The notes under the pieces are model-generated. The model saw only the letters and a program-made list of their open reading frames with translations. It was not told the DNA's origin and ran no database searches. The position numbers were made by a program, and so were the translations under genes. Source: Bradyrhizobium arachidis (GTDB lineage: Bacteria; Pseudomonadota; Alphaproteobacteria; Rhizobiales; Xanthobacteraceae). Taken from it: a stretch of DNA of 64,000 bases. The DNA is taken from NCBI RefSeq assembly GCF_015291705.1, contig NZ_CP030050.1:5766001-5830000 (forward strand), written 5' to 3'. This document shows, piece by piece, positions 42,720 to 52,185 of this stretch (its first letter is position 1; each line of letters starts with the position of its first letter).

Positions 42720-43784
42720 TCAGCGAGCCGGTATGAGTTGAAGTTCGCGACTCTTGAGCTGGTCAATCGCCCAGACGGCGTACTTCTCAGCCAGCGTCGT
42801 GGTCACCGCGGTGACGCGATTGCCGACGGTGATGGGCGCGCCTGTCGTGGCATTCCGCGACGCAACTGCCGGGACACCCACCTCCCGCGAGAAGACGTAG
42901 GATCGAATTGCAGCGACTTCCGTGACCGAACTCGGCAGGATCGCCAGCCCAATCGTGACCTGGTGAACATCCGAACGCCGCGCGGTCCCAGTGATCGAAG
43001 CGTCGGCCACCTGGAATCCGGCGCTGACCGGCGTGAACGTCACCATCGGCGTCGCCGTAGCGTCGAGCGTCGTTGTGAACGTCAACTTGTCGGCCATGTT
43101 GGGAGCATTGCTGCCGCCCGGATTGTCCTTGTCTCCCGCCAGATTGCCAAAATAAGTCAGTTCGAGAAAAGTCCGCACGGACTTGTCCACGCCGATGCGG
43201 CCGGCGATGGGATAGACGTAGTTTGCCTGGGTGACGATGAAACCCTCGCAATAGCGCTGTTTCCGTACCTGCCCCGGCCTGTTCAGAGTCCTCATCAGGA
43301 AATCGAAGGTGTCGCTAATGGTGAAGGTCCGCTCGTTGCTGCGCTGGCGGTTTGCGTTGCCGCCGAGGCCGAGATTGAATCTCTGTGTCCACGGTCCGAT
43401 CGTGTTGATGGTCGTGCCGAGGTTGTTGTCCTCGGTCATCGTGAGATCGAAATTGTAGGCGATCGCAGCCGAATAAATCACGTTGAACGCGTGCCGCACC
43501 GCCTCATATTGGGGCCCCCGAAACACCGCGGGCGTGAAATCGGCGATGGATTCCGGATCGTCCTGATATCGCTGCAAGACGTCCTGGGCGATCTTGTCGT
43601 CGTGCCTCGCCAGGGCATCGAGCCGTTCGAGAACGACCGACTTGATCGCCTCGCGCGCCTCGCAGCGGATCTGCCTCACGATGTGATAGGTGTTCACGCC
43701 GGTGACATCCTCCGGCGCCGGATGGATCGAGCAGCCCTGCAACAGAGCTGCGGCAAGGCACGCTGCAAAAATACGAACACTCAT
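42720..43784 (-). CDS. lipoprotein of unknown function
   Basis: A 354-residue lipoprotein. The signal MSVRIFAACLAAALLQGC has a lipobox (LQGC) with Ser after the cysteine. The mature protein has no transmembrane helix and is rich in Thr, Asn and Val in the middle, with helical N-terminal and C-terminal ends (HIVRQIRCEAREAIKSVVL; LAEKYAVWAIDQLK). I recognise no enzyme motif. It is followed 15 bases later by the lysine-rich gene on the same strand, so the two may be co-transcribed. Confidence 0.7.
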   Translation of the reverse strand: MSVRIFAACLAAALLQGCSIHPAPEDVTGVNTYHIVRQIRCEAREAIKSVVLERLDALARHDDKIAQDVLQRYQDDPESIADFTPAVFRGPQYEAVRHAFNVIYSAAIAYNFDLTMTEDNNLGTTINTIGPWTQRFNLGLGGNANRQRSNERTFTISDTFDFLMRTLNRPGQVRKQRYCEGFIVTQANYVYPIAGRIGVDKSVRTFLELTYFGNLAGDKDNPGGSNAPNMADKLTFTTTLDATATPMVTFTPVSAGFQVADASITGTARRSDVHQVTIGLAILPSSVTEVAAIRSYVFSREVGVPAVASRNATTGAPITVGNRVTAVTTTLAEKYAVWAIDQLKSRELQLIPAR

Positions 43785-43904
43785 GCGCCGGCCCCCACGC
43801 CCAAGACGCAAAAAATAGTCACACCATATAGTTGGCACTGCGCACTTGCCACACTATCGCGGCAGTTGCAGCTAAGAATAGGCGCTACCTTATCCCGGAT
43901 TTTG

Positions 43905-44508
43905 CTATCTGTCCGGAAAATTCACGCCAATCTCCGTCACCACAGGCGCCCATTTCACCAGAGTCGCGTTGTCGGAGGGCGCCTTCACGCCATCACCCAG
44001 CAACGACTTGGGCGCGGCGGATTTCTTGTCGAAGCGGATCGTGACGGTGCAGCCGCCTTGCAGCGGGCGGCCGAGCGCCCCGCCCTTCCAGTCGGTGACG
44101 AAGCCGCCATAGTCCCATTCGAAACCACTGACGAGGAACGGCTTACCGTTGGCCTTCTGCACGTCGGCAAGGCTCGATCCGATCGTGACGCCATTGACGC
44201 TCCAGAGGCTGGTCTTGCCTGCGTCGCGCAATGTCAGGCCGGAGGCGCGCATGGCCTTGTCGTCGGTGAAGGCGATTTCGATGCGGCGGTCCCTCGCCTT
44301 CGGAAACAGCACGAGGCCTTTGTACTTCTCGCCCTCGGCGCCCGGCAGGTCCTGCACCACGGCTTCCTTGCCAAAGCGCTGCTTCAGGGTTCGCTCGGTA
44401 TCGTCGGGCGCAACGGGCGAAGCGCAGGTGATCGGGCCTTCCCGCGGCGGCGTGGTTTGGGCGAATGCAGGGGACGCGAGCAGGACAAAGGCGGCGGCCG
44501 TGTGGCGC
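43905..44508 (-). CDS. exported hypothetical protein
   Basis: About 200 residues with a signal peptide (HTAAAFVLLASPAFAQ), so periplasmic. The mature part contains TLKQRFGKEAVVQDLPGAEG near its start, GVTIGSSLADVQKANGKPF in the middle and VNFPDR at the end. This pattern suggests a small beta-rich periplasmic protein. No catalytic residues are evident. Either of two adjacent Met codons (44513 or 44510) could start it. It is followed by the lipoprotein gene but separated by about 120 bases. Confidence 0.7.
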
Positions 44509-44607
44509 ATCATCGGGGTGCAATTTCAGACTTAAAAATCCGGTCAGCAACGTAGCGCGCGAGATCAGCTCGACACAACTCCGCGTCATCGCGAGGGCAG
44601 CCAGCGT

Positions 44608-45381
44608 CTACGCCGCTGCCTTCTGCTTCGCCACCATCGCTTCACCGAAAGCCTCGAACAGTTTCCGGTTGATCGGATTGCGCTGCGGATCGTACTCGGC
44701 GTGCCATTGCACGCCGAGCGCGAAGGTCGGGGCTTCCGCGATGCGGATCGCCTCGATGGTGCCGTCCTCGGCGACGCCCTCGATCAGCACGCGCTTGCCG
44801 GGGTCGAGGATGCCCTGCCCGTGCAGCGAATTGACCCTGATCCTCTCGCAGCCGAGCAGTTTTGCGAACGCCCCGCCCGGTGTGAGGTCGACGTCGTGGC
44901 GATCGGCGAACACCACGGTCGGATCGGGATGAATCTCGCCGTTCTCGAGCCTGGGCATGCGGTGGTTCATGCGGCCCGGAATCTCGCGGATCTCCGGATG
45001 CAAGGAGCCGCCGAAGGCGACGTTCATCTCCTGGAGGCCGCGGCAGATGCCGAACAGCGGAATGCCGCGGGACACGCAGGCGACCGAGAGTGCCAGCGCG
45101 ACCTCGTCGCGGTGGATGTCGTAGGGCTCGTGCTTCTCGCAAGGATCGACATTGAAGCGGGTCGGGTGGACGTTGGCGCGGGCACCGGTGAGGACGATGC
45201 CGTCGACGGTGTCGAGCAGCGCAGCGATGTCCGTGATATCGGGCGCTCCCGCGAACATCACCGGCAGACCGCCGGAGACCTCGGCCACGGCGCGCAAATT
45301 CCGCTCGCCGACCATCTGGACCTGAAATCGATTTTCGACGCGATGGGCATTCCCGATCACGCCGACGACCGGCTTTCTCAT
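44608..45381 (-). CDS. class I glutamine amidotransferase-like gamma-glutamyl hydrolase (PuuD-like)
   Basis: A 257-residue cytoplasmic hydrolase of peptidase family C26. The nucleophile is C113 in LFGICRGLQEMN and the histidine lies in LGVQWHAEYDP. The N-terminus is MRKPVVGVIGNAH, and VDGIVLTGARANVHP is the usual first motif. The family includes gamma-glutamyl-gamma-aminobutyrate hydrolase of putrescine breakdown. No other polyamine gene is nearby, so the substrate is open. Start 45381 has GGGAGGTCGGAACGGGAG upstream; longer in-frame starts exist. Confidence 0.85.
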   Translation of the reverse strand: MRKPVVGVIGNAHRVENRFQVQMVGERNLRAVAEVSGGLPVMFAGAPDITDIAALLDTVDGIVLTGARANVHPTRFNVDPCEKHEPYDIHRDEVALALSVACVSRGIPLFGICRGLQEMNVAFGGSLHPEIREIPGRMNHRMPRLENGEIHPDPTVVFADRHDVDLTPGGAFAKLLGCERIRVNSLHGQGILDPGKRVLIEGVAEDGTIEAIRIAEAPTFALGVQWHAEYDPQRNPINRKLFEAFGEAMVAKQKAAA

Positions 45382-45472
45382 CTCCCGTTCCGACCTCCCG
45401 CCGAGAAAAGATTCCTCAAACATGCCCTTGGGATGGAACAAATTCAACAGAGGGGATCGCGGGACGGCAATG

Positions 45473-46189
45473 CTATTTTCGCGCAAATGCCGCCCGGGCC
45501 TCGGCTGCCCCCAGGTCGGGCAGGCCGGCAGCCTTCAGAGCGGTTGCGGCGGGATCGCCCGGCGCAGCCAGCCAGGGCAGTTTCGCATCGATTCCGCGCG
45601 TCACGGGCTCCCCGAGCACGCCGCCGAAATCGATCGGCCAGAACCCGTTGGGCACCACCTCGGCGGTGAGACTGTGGATGGCATAGCCGTCGCCCAGAAC
45701 CGCCTCCGCGTGGTCGGCGGCGACAAGGCGCGCGCTCGCAGGGTCCCTGGGATCGGCGAAGCTCACCAGCACGGGAATGAGCTCCCCCTGCACCGGGACG
45801 ATGCCTGTCTGCCGGCTGATGTCGTTGAACGAGACGCGGTTGCCCCGCGCGGCGCCGTAGGCGCGGAGCGCCACATAGTTGATGTCGTCGAGATCGAGCT
45901 TGCCGCCCTGCCGATGCGCCAGCAATGCCACCAGATTCTTGCCCTGGCGGAGGTCTTGGCCGAGATCGACGAACACCGCCTCCCCACGCATCGTGGTGCG
46001 GCCGCCGCGATTGTAGTTGCGATCCGGCACGACGGCCAGAATGCCGGACCCGGTCCTGATCCCGTCGGGCGTCGTCACCTCGACCGTGAGGCGATATTTG
46101 TGGCCGGGCCGGTTGATCCGGATCTGGTCGCCGATCACGAGCACGGCCAGAAGCCCGAGCAGACCGGCCCACTTGCTGATGAAACTCAA
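45473..46189 (-). CDS. membrane-anchored hypothetical protein
   Basis: A 238-residue protein with a single N-terminal hydrophobic helix (MSFISKWAGLLGLLAVLVIG) and a periplasmic domain. The domain carries YRLTVEVTTPDGIRTGSGIL and later GYAIHSLTAEVVPNGFWPIDFGG, which looks beta-rich. No enzymatic motif is recognised. It is separated from the PuuD-like gene by about 90 bases and may share its transcript. Confidence 0.7.
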   Translation of the reverse strand: MSFISKWAGLLGLLAVLVIGDQIRINRPGHKYRLTVEVTTPDGIRTGSGILAVVPDRNYNRGGRTTMRGEAVFVDLGQDLRQGKNLVALLAHRQGGKLDLDDINYVALRAYGAARGNRVSFNDISRQTGIVPVQGELIPVLVSFADPRDPASARLVAADHAEAVLGDGYAIHSLTAEVVPNGFWPIDFGGVLGEPVTRGIDAKLPWLAAPGDPAATALKAAGLPDLGAAEARAAFARK

Positions 46190-46325
46190 GCGCCCCCCAC
46201 CTGTTCTTCCTCATCGCTCTGCACCGTTCGCGCGGCAGCGTCAAACCAGCGCGTTGACGCGGTCTTGATCGGACGCGCGTTTGTCGAAAGAGTGCGCCAC
46301 CCGGAGCCGCCGAAAAGGACATGAT

Positions 46326-47459
46326 GTGACCATTCCAGCAGACCAACGCCCCCGGACGCGCGCCGACCTTGCCTGGGCGATCTCGGTCGGCGGCATTGGC
46401 GTCGTGCTGTTCACGGCTCTCCTGGTCTTCACCTGGTATTTTGCCGCTACGCTGCTCCTGATCTTCACCGGCATGCTACTCGGCGTCGGCCTCAACGCGC
46501 TGACGGGTGCGCTCGGCCGCCGCGTCCCGCTGCCCCATCCGGTCCGGCTCGCGATCGTCTGCATCGTGCTGGCCTTGATGCTCGCCGGCGTCGCCTATCT
46601 CGGCGGCGCCACCATCGCCGAGCAGGCCTCGGTGCTGAGCAAGACCATCAAGTCGCAGATCGGAAACGTCCGCTCTTTCCTCGAGAACCACGGCATCGAC
46701 ACCAGCGTGTTCGATCTCGGCAATGCCGCGCCCGCCGCCACCGGCGATGCAACGCCGACGCCCGCCCCGAACCCCGCCTCGCACGGCGGATTGCCGGGCG
46801 CAGGCGCGCTTGCCTCGAGCGGCGGGGCAATCGTCAGCCAGACTTTCAAGCTGCTGTTCGGCGCTATCAGCGCCGTCGGCAACATCTTCATCGTGCTGTT
46901 TCTGGGCCTCGCCTTCGCCGCCCAGCCGGGCGTCTATCACGATGGCCTGCTGTTCCTGGCACCGGCGAAGCATCGCAGCCGCGCCGCCCTCATCATCGAC
47001 CACATCAGCGAAACGCTGGAACGGTGGCTGATCGCACAGATCGTGGTGATGATCGCAGTCGGCGCTGTGACCTGGATCGGGCTTGCCATCATCGGCATCC
47101 CCGGCTCGTTCATTCTGGGAATCCAGGCCGGCCTGCTTGCCTTCATCCCGACAGTTGGCGCCATCATCGCCGGCGTCGTCGTGGTGCTGGCGAGCCTCGC
47201 CTCGGGCTGGATCCCGGCGCTGTCCGCCTTTCTGCTCTTCATGGGCGTGCACGCCATGGAGAGCTATGTGCTGACGCCGATCCTGCAGCGGCAGGCGCTG
47301 GACATCCCGCCGGCGACGCTGTTCGCGTTCCAGATCCTGCTCGGCGTTGTGTTCGGCATCTGGGGCCTTGCGCTGGCGCTGCCCCTCGTCGCCATCGCCA
47401 AGGTCATGATCGACCATTTCAAGACGTATGAGACGCCGCCCCTGGCCGAGGCGGCGTAA
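46326..47459 (+). CDS. AI-2E family transporter
   Basis: A 377-residue inner-membrane protein of the AI-2E (PerM/TqsA) family. About seven to eight helices are visible. The middle contains a Pro/Ala-rich linker (AAPAATGDATPTPAPNPA), and the C-terminal half carries GIPGSFILGIQAGLLAFIPTVGAIIAG, the family core. Family members export or take up small molecules, but AI-2 transport is proven for few. I use the GTG start at 46326, since AAAAGGACATGAT lies upstream. Confidence 0.85.
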   Translation: MTIPADQRPRTRADLAWAISVGGIGVVLFTALLVFTWYFAATLLLIFTGMLLGVGLNALTGALGRRVPLPHPVRLAIVCIVLALMLAGVAYLGGATIAEQASVLSKTIKSQIGNVRSFLENHGIDTSVFDLGNAAPAATGDATPTPAPNPASHGGLPGAGALASSGGAIVSQTFKLLFGAISAVGNIFIVLFLGLAFAAQPGVYHDGLLFLAPAKHRSRAALIIDHISETLERWLIAQIVVMIAVGAVTWIGLAIIGIPGSFILGIQAGLLAFIPTVGAIIAGVVVVLASLASGWIPALSAFLLFMGVHAMESYVLTPILQRQALDIPPATLFAFQILLGVVFGIWGLALALPLVAIAKVMIDHFKTYETPPLAEAA

Positions 47460-47475
47460 GGCGTCTTGAAGTCGC

Positions 47476-47772
47476 TCAGGTCGTCAGCACGGTCTCGGTG
47501 TGCTCGACTTCCGGGGGCGCGGCAAAATACTGGCCGACGAGGCCGCGCCACTCGGTGAAATTCTCCGAGCCGCGGAAATCGACGGTGTGATTCTCCAGCG
47601 TCGCCCACTTCACCATCAACCGGTAGCGCTGCGGCTTCTCGATCGACTTGTGCAGCTCGAAACCGCAAAAGCCATTGGAGCGGCCGAAGGCGGCCTTGGC
47701 CTTGGCGACGGCGGCCTCAAAGTCCTTCTCGCTGCCCGGCTTGACGTCGATTTGCGCGATCTCGGTGACCAT
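47476..47772 (-). CDS. antibiotic biosynthesis monooxygenase-fold protein (ABM domain)
   Basis: A 98-residue protein with the dimeric alpha-beta barrel of the ABM family: MVTEIAQIDVKPGSEKDFEAAV, then GFCGFELHKSIEKPQRYRLMVKWATLENH. Members include small cofactor-free oxygenases and haem-degrading proteins, but many are uncharacterised. Its function is unknown. It lies convergent with the AI-2E transporter. Confidence 0.8.
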   Translation of the reverse strand: MVTEIAQIDVKPGSEKDFEAAVAKAKAAFGRSNGFCGFELHKSIEKPQRYRLMVKWATLENHTVDFRGSENFTEWRGLVGQYFAAPPEVEHTETVLTT

Positions 47773-47825
47773 CGGTTTCCACCCTTCTTTGTTTGATGGG
47801 CGTGTCTACCGCAGACCGAGGCAAA

Positions 47826-47848
47826 GAAAAAGGCGCCGAAACGGCGCC
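47826..47848 (-). terminator. rho-independent terminator
   Basis: GGCGCCG TTT CGGCGCC on the minus strand is a perfect hairpin followed by TTTTTCTTTG. It ends the transcript of the small gene that stops at 47874. Confidence 0.85.
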
Positions 47849-47873
47849 CTGCCCGGCCAAAAATGCGTCGCTC

Positions 47874-48110
47874 TCAGGCGAACAGCAGCGCGGTGCCTGC
47901 CACGATGAGCGTGCAGCCGATAAACAGCGCGACCGGCCAGTAGCTGCGCCCTTGCGTGTAGCGCCCCTGCGCGCGCCGCTCGTTGATCAGCGCGCTCTCG
48001 TATTCATCCGCCGTGGAGAACAGGCAGGCGAAGCCGCCGCGCGCCGAGCTTGCGGCGGCTTCGAGCGACATCAGGGCAGCCTGCGGGTTCTGTCGGGGGA
48101 TCGATTCCAT
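47874..48110 (-). CDS. small membrane protein of unknown function
   Basis: A 78-residue protein with a polar N-terminus and one C-terminal helix (YWPVALFIGCTLIVAGTALLFA). The N-terminal part has AASSARGGFACLFSTADEYES and RRAQGRYTQGR. It is probably a single-span membrane protein. A strong terminator follows. It lies 58 bases after the diguanylate cyclase gene on the same strand, so it could be a small partner of it; this is a guess. Confidence 0.65.
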   Translation of the reverse strand: MESIPRQNPQAALMSLEAAASSARGGFACLFSTADEYESALINERRAQGRYTQGRSYWPVALFIGCTLIVAGTALLFA

Positions 48111-48168
48111 GACCGCGATGGTAGGGATCGAATGGTAAACAGAGGCTTACCGCAGCCCCTCCCGCGCT

Positions 48169-49389
48169 TCAGGCGGTGGCCGGACGCGCTTGCTGCGCGC
48201 CGGTCCGCGCAGCACTCTGGCGGCGCCAGTTCTCCAGCGACAGCGGCAGCTCCTCCGCCGCCTCGACGCGGTTACGGCCGCCGCGCTTGGCCTGGTAGAG
48301 CGCAGTGTCGGCCGAGGCCAGCAGCACCTCGAGTTCGGTGCCGGCCGGGCCGCCCGCAACGCCGATGCTGACAGTGGTGTCGACCGGGCCTTCATCGACG
48401 ACGACGCCGGAGGTCTCGAACGCTTCGCGCACGCGCTCGGCGACCAGCACGCCCTCCTCGAGCGAGCACGGCAGCAGTGCGGCGAACTCCTCGCCGCCGA
48501 TGCGGCCCGACAGGTCGGAGATGCGCAAGTTGCTGATGACCACGGTTGAGAACAGTTTCAGCATCTCGTCGCCGGCGGGATGGCCGAAGCGGTCGTTGAT
48601 CGACTTGAAATGGTCGATGTCGAAGATCATCACGGTCACGGGACGGCCGGCCTTGGCCTCGCGCTCGATCACGCGTCCGCAGGCTTCCGAGAAGCCGCGG
48701 CGGTTGAGCATGCCGGTCAAGGGATCAGTGGAGGCGGCAGTGCGGTGCGCCGTCACCGTGCGCTCGGACACCAGCATGAAGATCACGAACACGGTGCCGA
48801 CGGCATAGAGGATCAGCTCGACTGCGAACACGGTGACCCAGATGCTACTGGAGAAGCCGGCATCGTGCGGGCGCAGGAAGCTGCCGAGCAGGATCGGCAG
48901 CATCAAGACGCAGCCGTGCATCACCGGCACCACGAAGGCCGGCCAGCGCCGTTGCAGGCTCTTGCGCCGCTCGACCCAGAGCTCGCTCGCGGTCAGCGCC
49001 GCATAGACCGAGACGATGGCGGCGCCGACAATCATGCGCAGCATGGACGCTGCGGGATCGAGCAGCGAGACGGCAGCGACCCAGGCGAGCGCGCCGATGA
49101 GGAGGCCCGGCCAATTCGGCTTGCGGCCGTGGAAGACGCGCGCGGCATTCCACACCATGCCGCAGGCGACAAAGCCGACCGCATTTAACGCCAGATAGAG
49201 ATGCGGCCCGAGCTTGTCGCCGGCCGCGGTCCATAGCGCGACGGAGGCGGCACCGAGCAGATAGGCGGTGCCCCACCATTTCAGCGCAGGACTGTTCTCC
49301 TGCCTGCCAAAGAATACCATCATGGCGCCGAGCAGTGCGGCAACCATGGTGGCAACCAAATAGAGCGTGATGCTATCGAGCGACATCAT
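48169..49389 (-). CDS. membrane diguanylate cyclase (GGDEF)
   Basis: A 406-residue protein. The N-terminal half has about six to seven hydrophobic helices. The C-terminal GGDEF domain contains DPLTGMLNRRGFSEA, VMIFDIDHFKSINDRFGHPAGDE and the active-site motif GGEEF at residues 298-302, so it should make cyclic di-GMP. An upstream RxxD inhibitory site is not obvious. The input signal is unknown. Start 49389 follows AAGGGGCCGAC. Nearby exopolysaccharide genes at 56132-63931 are possible downstream targets of c-di-GMP, but there is no direct link. Confidence 0.9.
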   Translation of the reverse strand: MMSLDSITLYLVATMVAALLGAMMVFFGRQENSPALKWWGTAYLLGAASVALWTAAGDKLGPHLYLALNAVGFVACGMVWNAARVFHGRKPNWPGLLIGALAWVAAVSLLDPAASMLRMIVGAAIVSVYAALTASELWVERRKSLQRRWPAFVVPVMHGCVLMLPILLGSFLRPHDAGFSSSIWVTVFAVELILYAVGTVFVIFMLVSERTVTAHRTAASTDPLTGMLNRRGFSEACGRVIEREAKAGRPVTVMIFDIDHFKSINDRFGHPAGDEMLKLFSTVVISNLRISDLSGRIGGEEFAALLPCSLEEGVLVAERVREAFETSGVVVDEGPVDTTVSIGVAGGPAGTELEVLLASADTALYQAKRGGRNRVEAAEELPLSLENWRRQSAARTGAQQARPATA

Positions 49390-49545
49390 GTCGGCCCCCT
49401 TGAAAACATAGCAGTTACGCGATCGGCACATCCGATTTGCGCGCCCTTCCGAATGCGACGCTATGTCCCGCGAGTTCCATTCAGGTTTTCGCGCGAGCCC
49501 AAGTTTTCGGGAAACACGCCATCAATTTGCGTACAAACGAACAAC

Positions 49546-49574
49546 AAAAAGGGCGCTGAAATCAGCGCCCTTTT
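49546..49574 (-). terminator. terminator of rplM-rpsI
   Basis: AAAGGGCGCTGA TTT TCAGCGCCCTTTTT on the minus strand is a strong hairpin with a T-run, 45 bases after the rpsI stop. Confidence 0.88.
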
Positions 49575-49618
49575 GCATCTCATTGAAGCCGCTTTCGCGG
49601 CGAATGTGACCGAAGCGA

Positions 49619-50098
49619 TTAACGCTTCGAGAACTGGAAGGACCGGCGGGCCTTGGCCTTGCCGTACTTCTTACGCTCGACCACGCGCGAGTCGCGGGTG
49701 AGGAAGCCGCCCTTCTTGAGCACGGAGCGCAGCTCCGGCTCGAAATAGGTGAGCGCCTTGGAGATGCCGTGACGGACGGCACCGGCTTGGCCGGACAGAC
49801 CGCCGCCGGCGACGGTGCAGATCACGTCGTACTGGCCGGAACGCTGGGCCACCGAGAACGGCTGCTCGATCATCATGCGCAGCACGGGACGGGCGAAATA
49901 GACCTCGACCTCACGCGCGTTGACGGTGACCTTGCCGGCGCCCGGCTTGATCCAGACGCGGGCGACCGCGTCCTTGCGCTTGCCGGTGGCGTAGGCGCGG
50001 TTGAACTTGTCGACCTTCTTCTCGTGCTTGGGCGCCTCGGGCGCGGCCGCCGTCTTGAGCTGCGAGAGCTGGTCGAGCGACTGGATGGATTCGGCCAT
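49619..50098 (-). CDS. rpsI: 30S ribosomal protein S9
   Basis: A 159-residue protein of the small subunit that reaches the decoding centre with its C-terminal tail. The N-terminal extension ([19 protein letters not shown]) precedes the core [20 protein letters not shown] and the usual end [17 protein letters not shown]. Its start lies one base after the rplM stop, the usual rplM-rpsI operon. Confidence 0.98.
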   Translation of the reverse strand: MAESIQSLDQLSQLKTAAAPEAPKHEKKVDKFNRAYATGKRKDAVARVWIKPGAGKVTVNAREVEVYFARPVLRMMIEQPFSVAQRSGQYDVICTVAGGGLSGQAGAVRHGISKALTYFEPELRSVLKKGGFLTRDSRVVERKKYGKAKARRSFQFSKR

Positions 50099-50099
50099 G

Positions 50100-50564
50100 T
50101 TATGCGGCCCTCGTGTTCTTGCGGTTCAACTTGGCGATGTCGATCTTCTCGGGCTGCTGCGCCTCGTGCGGATGATCGGCGCCGCCGTAGACACGGAGGT
50201 TGCCCATCTGCACGCGGCCGAGCGGACCACGCGGGATCATGCGCTCGACGGCCTTCTCGAGCACGCGCTCGGGATGCTTGCCCTCGAGGATCTGGCGCGC
50301 GGTGCGCTCCTTGACGTGGCCGACATAGCCGGTGTGCTTGTAGTAGGTCTTCTGCTCGCGCTTGCGACCGGTGAGGACCGCATGCTGCGCGTTGATGATG
50401 ATGACGTTGTCGCCGCAATCAACGTGCGGGGTGTAGGTCGGGAGGTGCTTGCCGCGCAGGCGCATGGCAACGATGGTGGCGAGGCGGCCGACGACCAGAC
50501 CCTTGGCGTCGATCAGCACCCACTTCTTCGTCACCTCAGCCGGCTTTGCCGAAAAGGTTTTCAT
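50100..50564 (-). CDS. rplM: 50S ribosomal protein L13
   Basis: A 154-residue early-assembly protein of the large subunit. The start [20 protein letters not shown] and the signature [18 protein letters not shown] are present, with the tail RKNTRAA. The upstream gap contains an AT-rich stretch (about 50665-50720), probably its promoter region. It is co-transcribed with rpsI. Confidence 0.98.
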   Translation of the reverse strand: MKTFSAKPAEVTKKWVLIDAKGLVVGRLATIVAMRLRGKHLPTYTPHVDCGDNVIIINAQHAVLTGRKREQKTYYKHTGYVGHVKERTARQILEGKHPERVLEKAVERMIPRGPLGRVQMGNLRVYGGADHPHEAQQPEKIDIAKLNRKNTRAA

Positions 50565-50722
50565 GTCAGAGTTTCCGTGGACGGGGAGCATCGGCGCGAA
50601 CACCGCACCGGACTGCGCGCGTTTCTAGAGAAGAGCGGCGCAACGGTCAACGCCCGAAGTCGTAAATTACCTATGTAAAATCAATATCTTAAAAATATGG
50701 TGCTATATTACCTGCGAAAAGG

Positions 50723-51151
50723 TCAAACATTTGGAATGGAATAGGTCGAGGTGACATGGGCAATCGGGTCGGCTGAGGTCCCGGACAACAGGTTCACCTC
50801 CCCGACGGCCAGGCGCTTGCCGAGCTTGAGCAGCCGGGCTTCCGCCAGCACGTCCTGCCCGGGCTGGCCTTTGCGCAGGAAGTTGATGTTGAGATTGGTG
50901 GTCACGGCGAGCCCGATCGGTCCGATCGCGGACAGGAGCACCACGTACATGGCGAAATCGGCCAGCGCCATCAGCGTCGGGCCGGACACGGTTCCGCCCG
51001 GCCGCAGCATCCTTTCGCTGAAACGCTGGCGTAACAGGCAGGTCTGGCCATCCGCGCTCTCGATCGTGATGTCGTCGCCGCTGAAGGCCTGGGGAAACTC
51101 GTCGCGGAGAAACTGCTCGACCTCCGCCACGGTCATTTTCGCTGCCGCCAT
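50723..51151 (-). CDS. PaaI-type hotdog thioesterase
   Basis: A 142-residue protein with the hotdog fold used to hydrolyse acyl-CoA thioesters. The motif RPGGTVSGPTLMALADFAMYV marks the active-site helix, and NLNINFLRKGQPGQDVLAEA is the family's second conserved strand. It starts at ATG 51151; a GTG start 12 bases upstream is possible. It is divergent from an enoyl-CoA hydratase, so both may act in acyl-CoA metabolism. Confidence 0.88.
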   Translation of the reverse strand: MAAAKMTVAEVEQFLRDEFPQAFSGDDITIESADGQTCLLRQRFSERMLRPGGTVSGPTLMALADFAMYVVLLSAIGPIGLAVTTNLNINFLRKGQPGQDVLAEARLLKLGKRLAVGEVNLLSGTSADPIAHVTSTYSIPNV

Positions 51152-51237
51152 GCTGTTCCACACCCTCGCTTCACTTGCCCTGTTACATTAAGTTATCTGC
51201 GTCATCCCATTGCAATCATCCAACGGAAACCGCGTCA

Positions 51238-52062
51238 ATGTCCGTTCAGGCCGCCCGCACGCCCTCCCCGCACCCGCCGATCCTGCTGCGCGAGACCGTC
51301 GGCCCCATCGCGGTCCTGACGCTGAACCGTCCGGCCGCCCGCAACAGCCTGTCCGCGGCGATGATCGCCACCCTGCACGCCGAGCTCAACGAGATCCGCG
51401 ACGACAAGGCCATCCGCGGCGTGGTCATCGCCGCCAATGGCCCCGCCTTCTCCGCCGGCCACGACATGAAGGAGCTGACCGCGCGCCGCACCGACCCGGA
51501 TCGCGGCCGCGCCTTCTTCGCCGAGATGATGAACGCCTGCAGCGCGATGATGCAGGCGGTCGTGCATCTGCCCAAGCCCGTGATCGCGTCCGTCCAGGGC
51601 ATCGCGACCGCGGCTGGCTGCCAGCTTGTGGCAAGCTGCGACCTCGCGATCGCCTCGGAGGATGCGAAGTTCGCAACGCCCGGCGTCGACATCGGCCTGT
51701 TCTGCTCGACGCCGATGGTGGCGCTGTCGCGCAACGTCCCGCGCAAGCAGGCGATGGAGATGCTGCTCACGGGTGAGCCTGTTACCGCCGACCGTGCCCG
51801 CGAAATCGGCCTCGTCAACCGCGTGGTGCCCGCCGGCACCGAGCTCGGCGCCGCGATCGAGCTTGCGCAGCAGGTCGCGTTGAAGTCCGCCTACACCGTC
51901 AAGCTCGGCAAGGAAGCATTCTACCGCCAGGCCGAGATGAGCCTTGCGGACGCCTATCGCTATGCCGCAGAGGTGATGACCGAGAACATGATGGCGCGTG
52001 ATGCCGAGGAAGGCATCGGCGCGTTCATCGAGAAACGCGAGCCGATATGGCGGGATGAGTGA
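51238..52062 (+). CDS. enoyl-CoA hydratase/isomerase family protein
   Basis: A 274-residue crotonase-fold enzyme. The first CoA-binding motif is PAFSAGHDMKEL and the oxyanion region is SVQGIATAAGCQLVASCDLAIA. The sequence KFATPGVDIGLFCSTPMVALSRNV resembles the ECHDC3 branch; one of the two usual active-site Glu positions is occupied by a non-acidic residue, so hydratase activity is not certain. It is divergent from the PaaI-type thioesterase. The ATG at 51238 is used instead of the longer reading. Confidence 0.88.
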   Translation: MSVQAARTPSPHPPILLRETVGPIAVLTLNRPAARNSLSAAMIATLHAELNEIRDDKAIRGVVIAANGPAFSAGHDMKELTARRTDPDRGRAFFAEMMNACSAMMQAVVHLPKPVIASVQGIATAAGCQLVASCDLAIASEDAKFATPGVDIGLFCSTPMVALSRNVPRKQAMEMLLTGEPVTADRAREIGLVNRVVPAGTELGAAIELAQQVALKSAYTVKLGKEAFYRQAEMSLADAYRYAAEVMTENMMARDAEEGIGAFIEKREPIWRDE

Positions 52063-52073
52063 TTTGTTGCGCA

Positions 52074-52171
52074 GTCATTCCGGCGGCTCGAAGAGCCGAC
52101 CCGGAATCTCGAGATTCTCAGGTGCGCCATTGCGCACCATAGTTCGATGCTGCGCACCGCCCCGGAATGAC
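52074..52171. repeat. intergenic palindromic repeat, copy 1
   Basis: GTCATTCCGGCGGCTCGAAG at the left end is complemented by GCACCGCCCCGGAATGAC at the right end, with a central GGAATCTCGAGATTCT palindrome. It is the same repeat family as the copy at 54210-54293, though its right half has diverged. Confidence 0.75.
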
Positions 52172-52185
52172 GAATGAAGGATCAC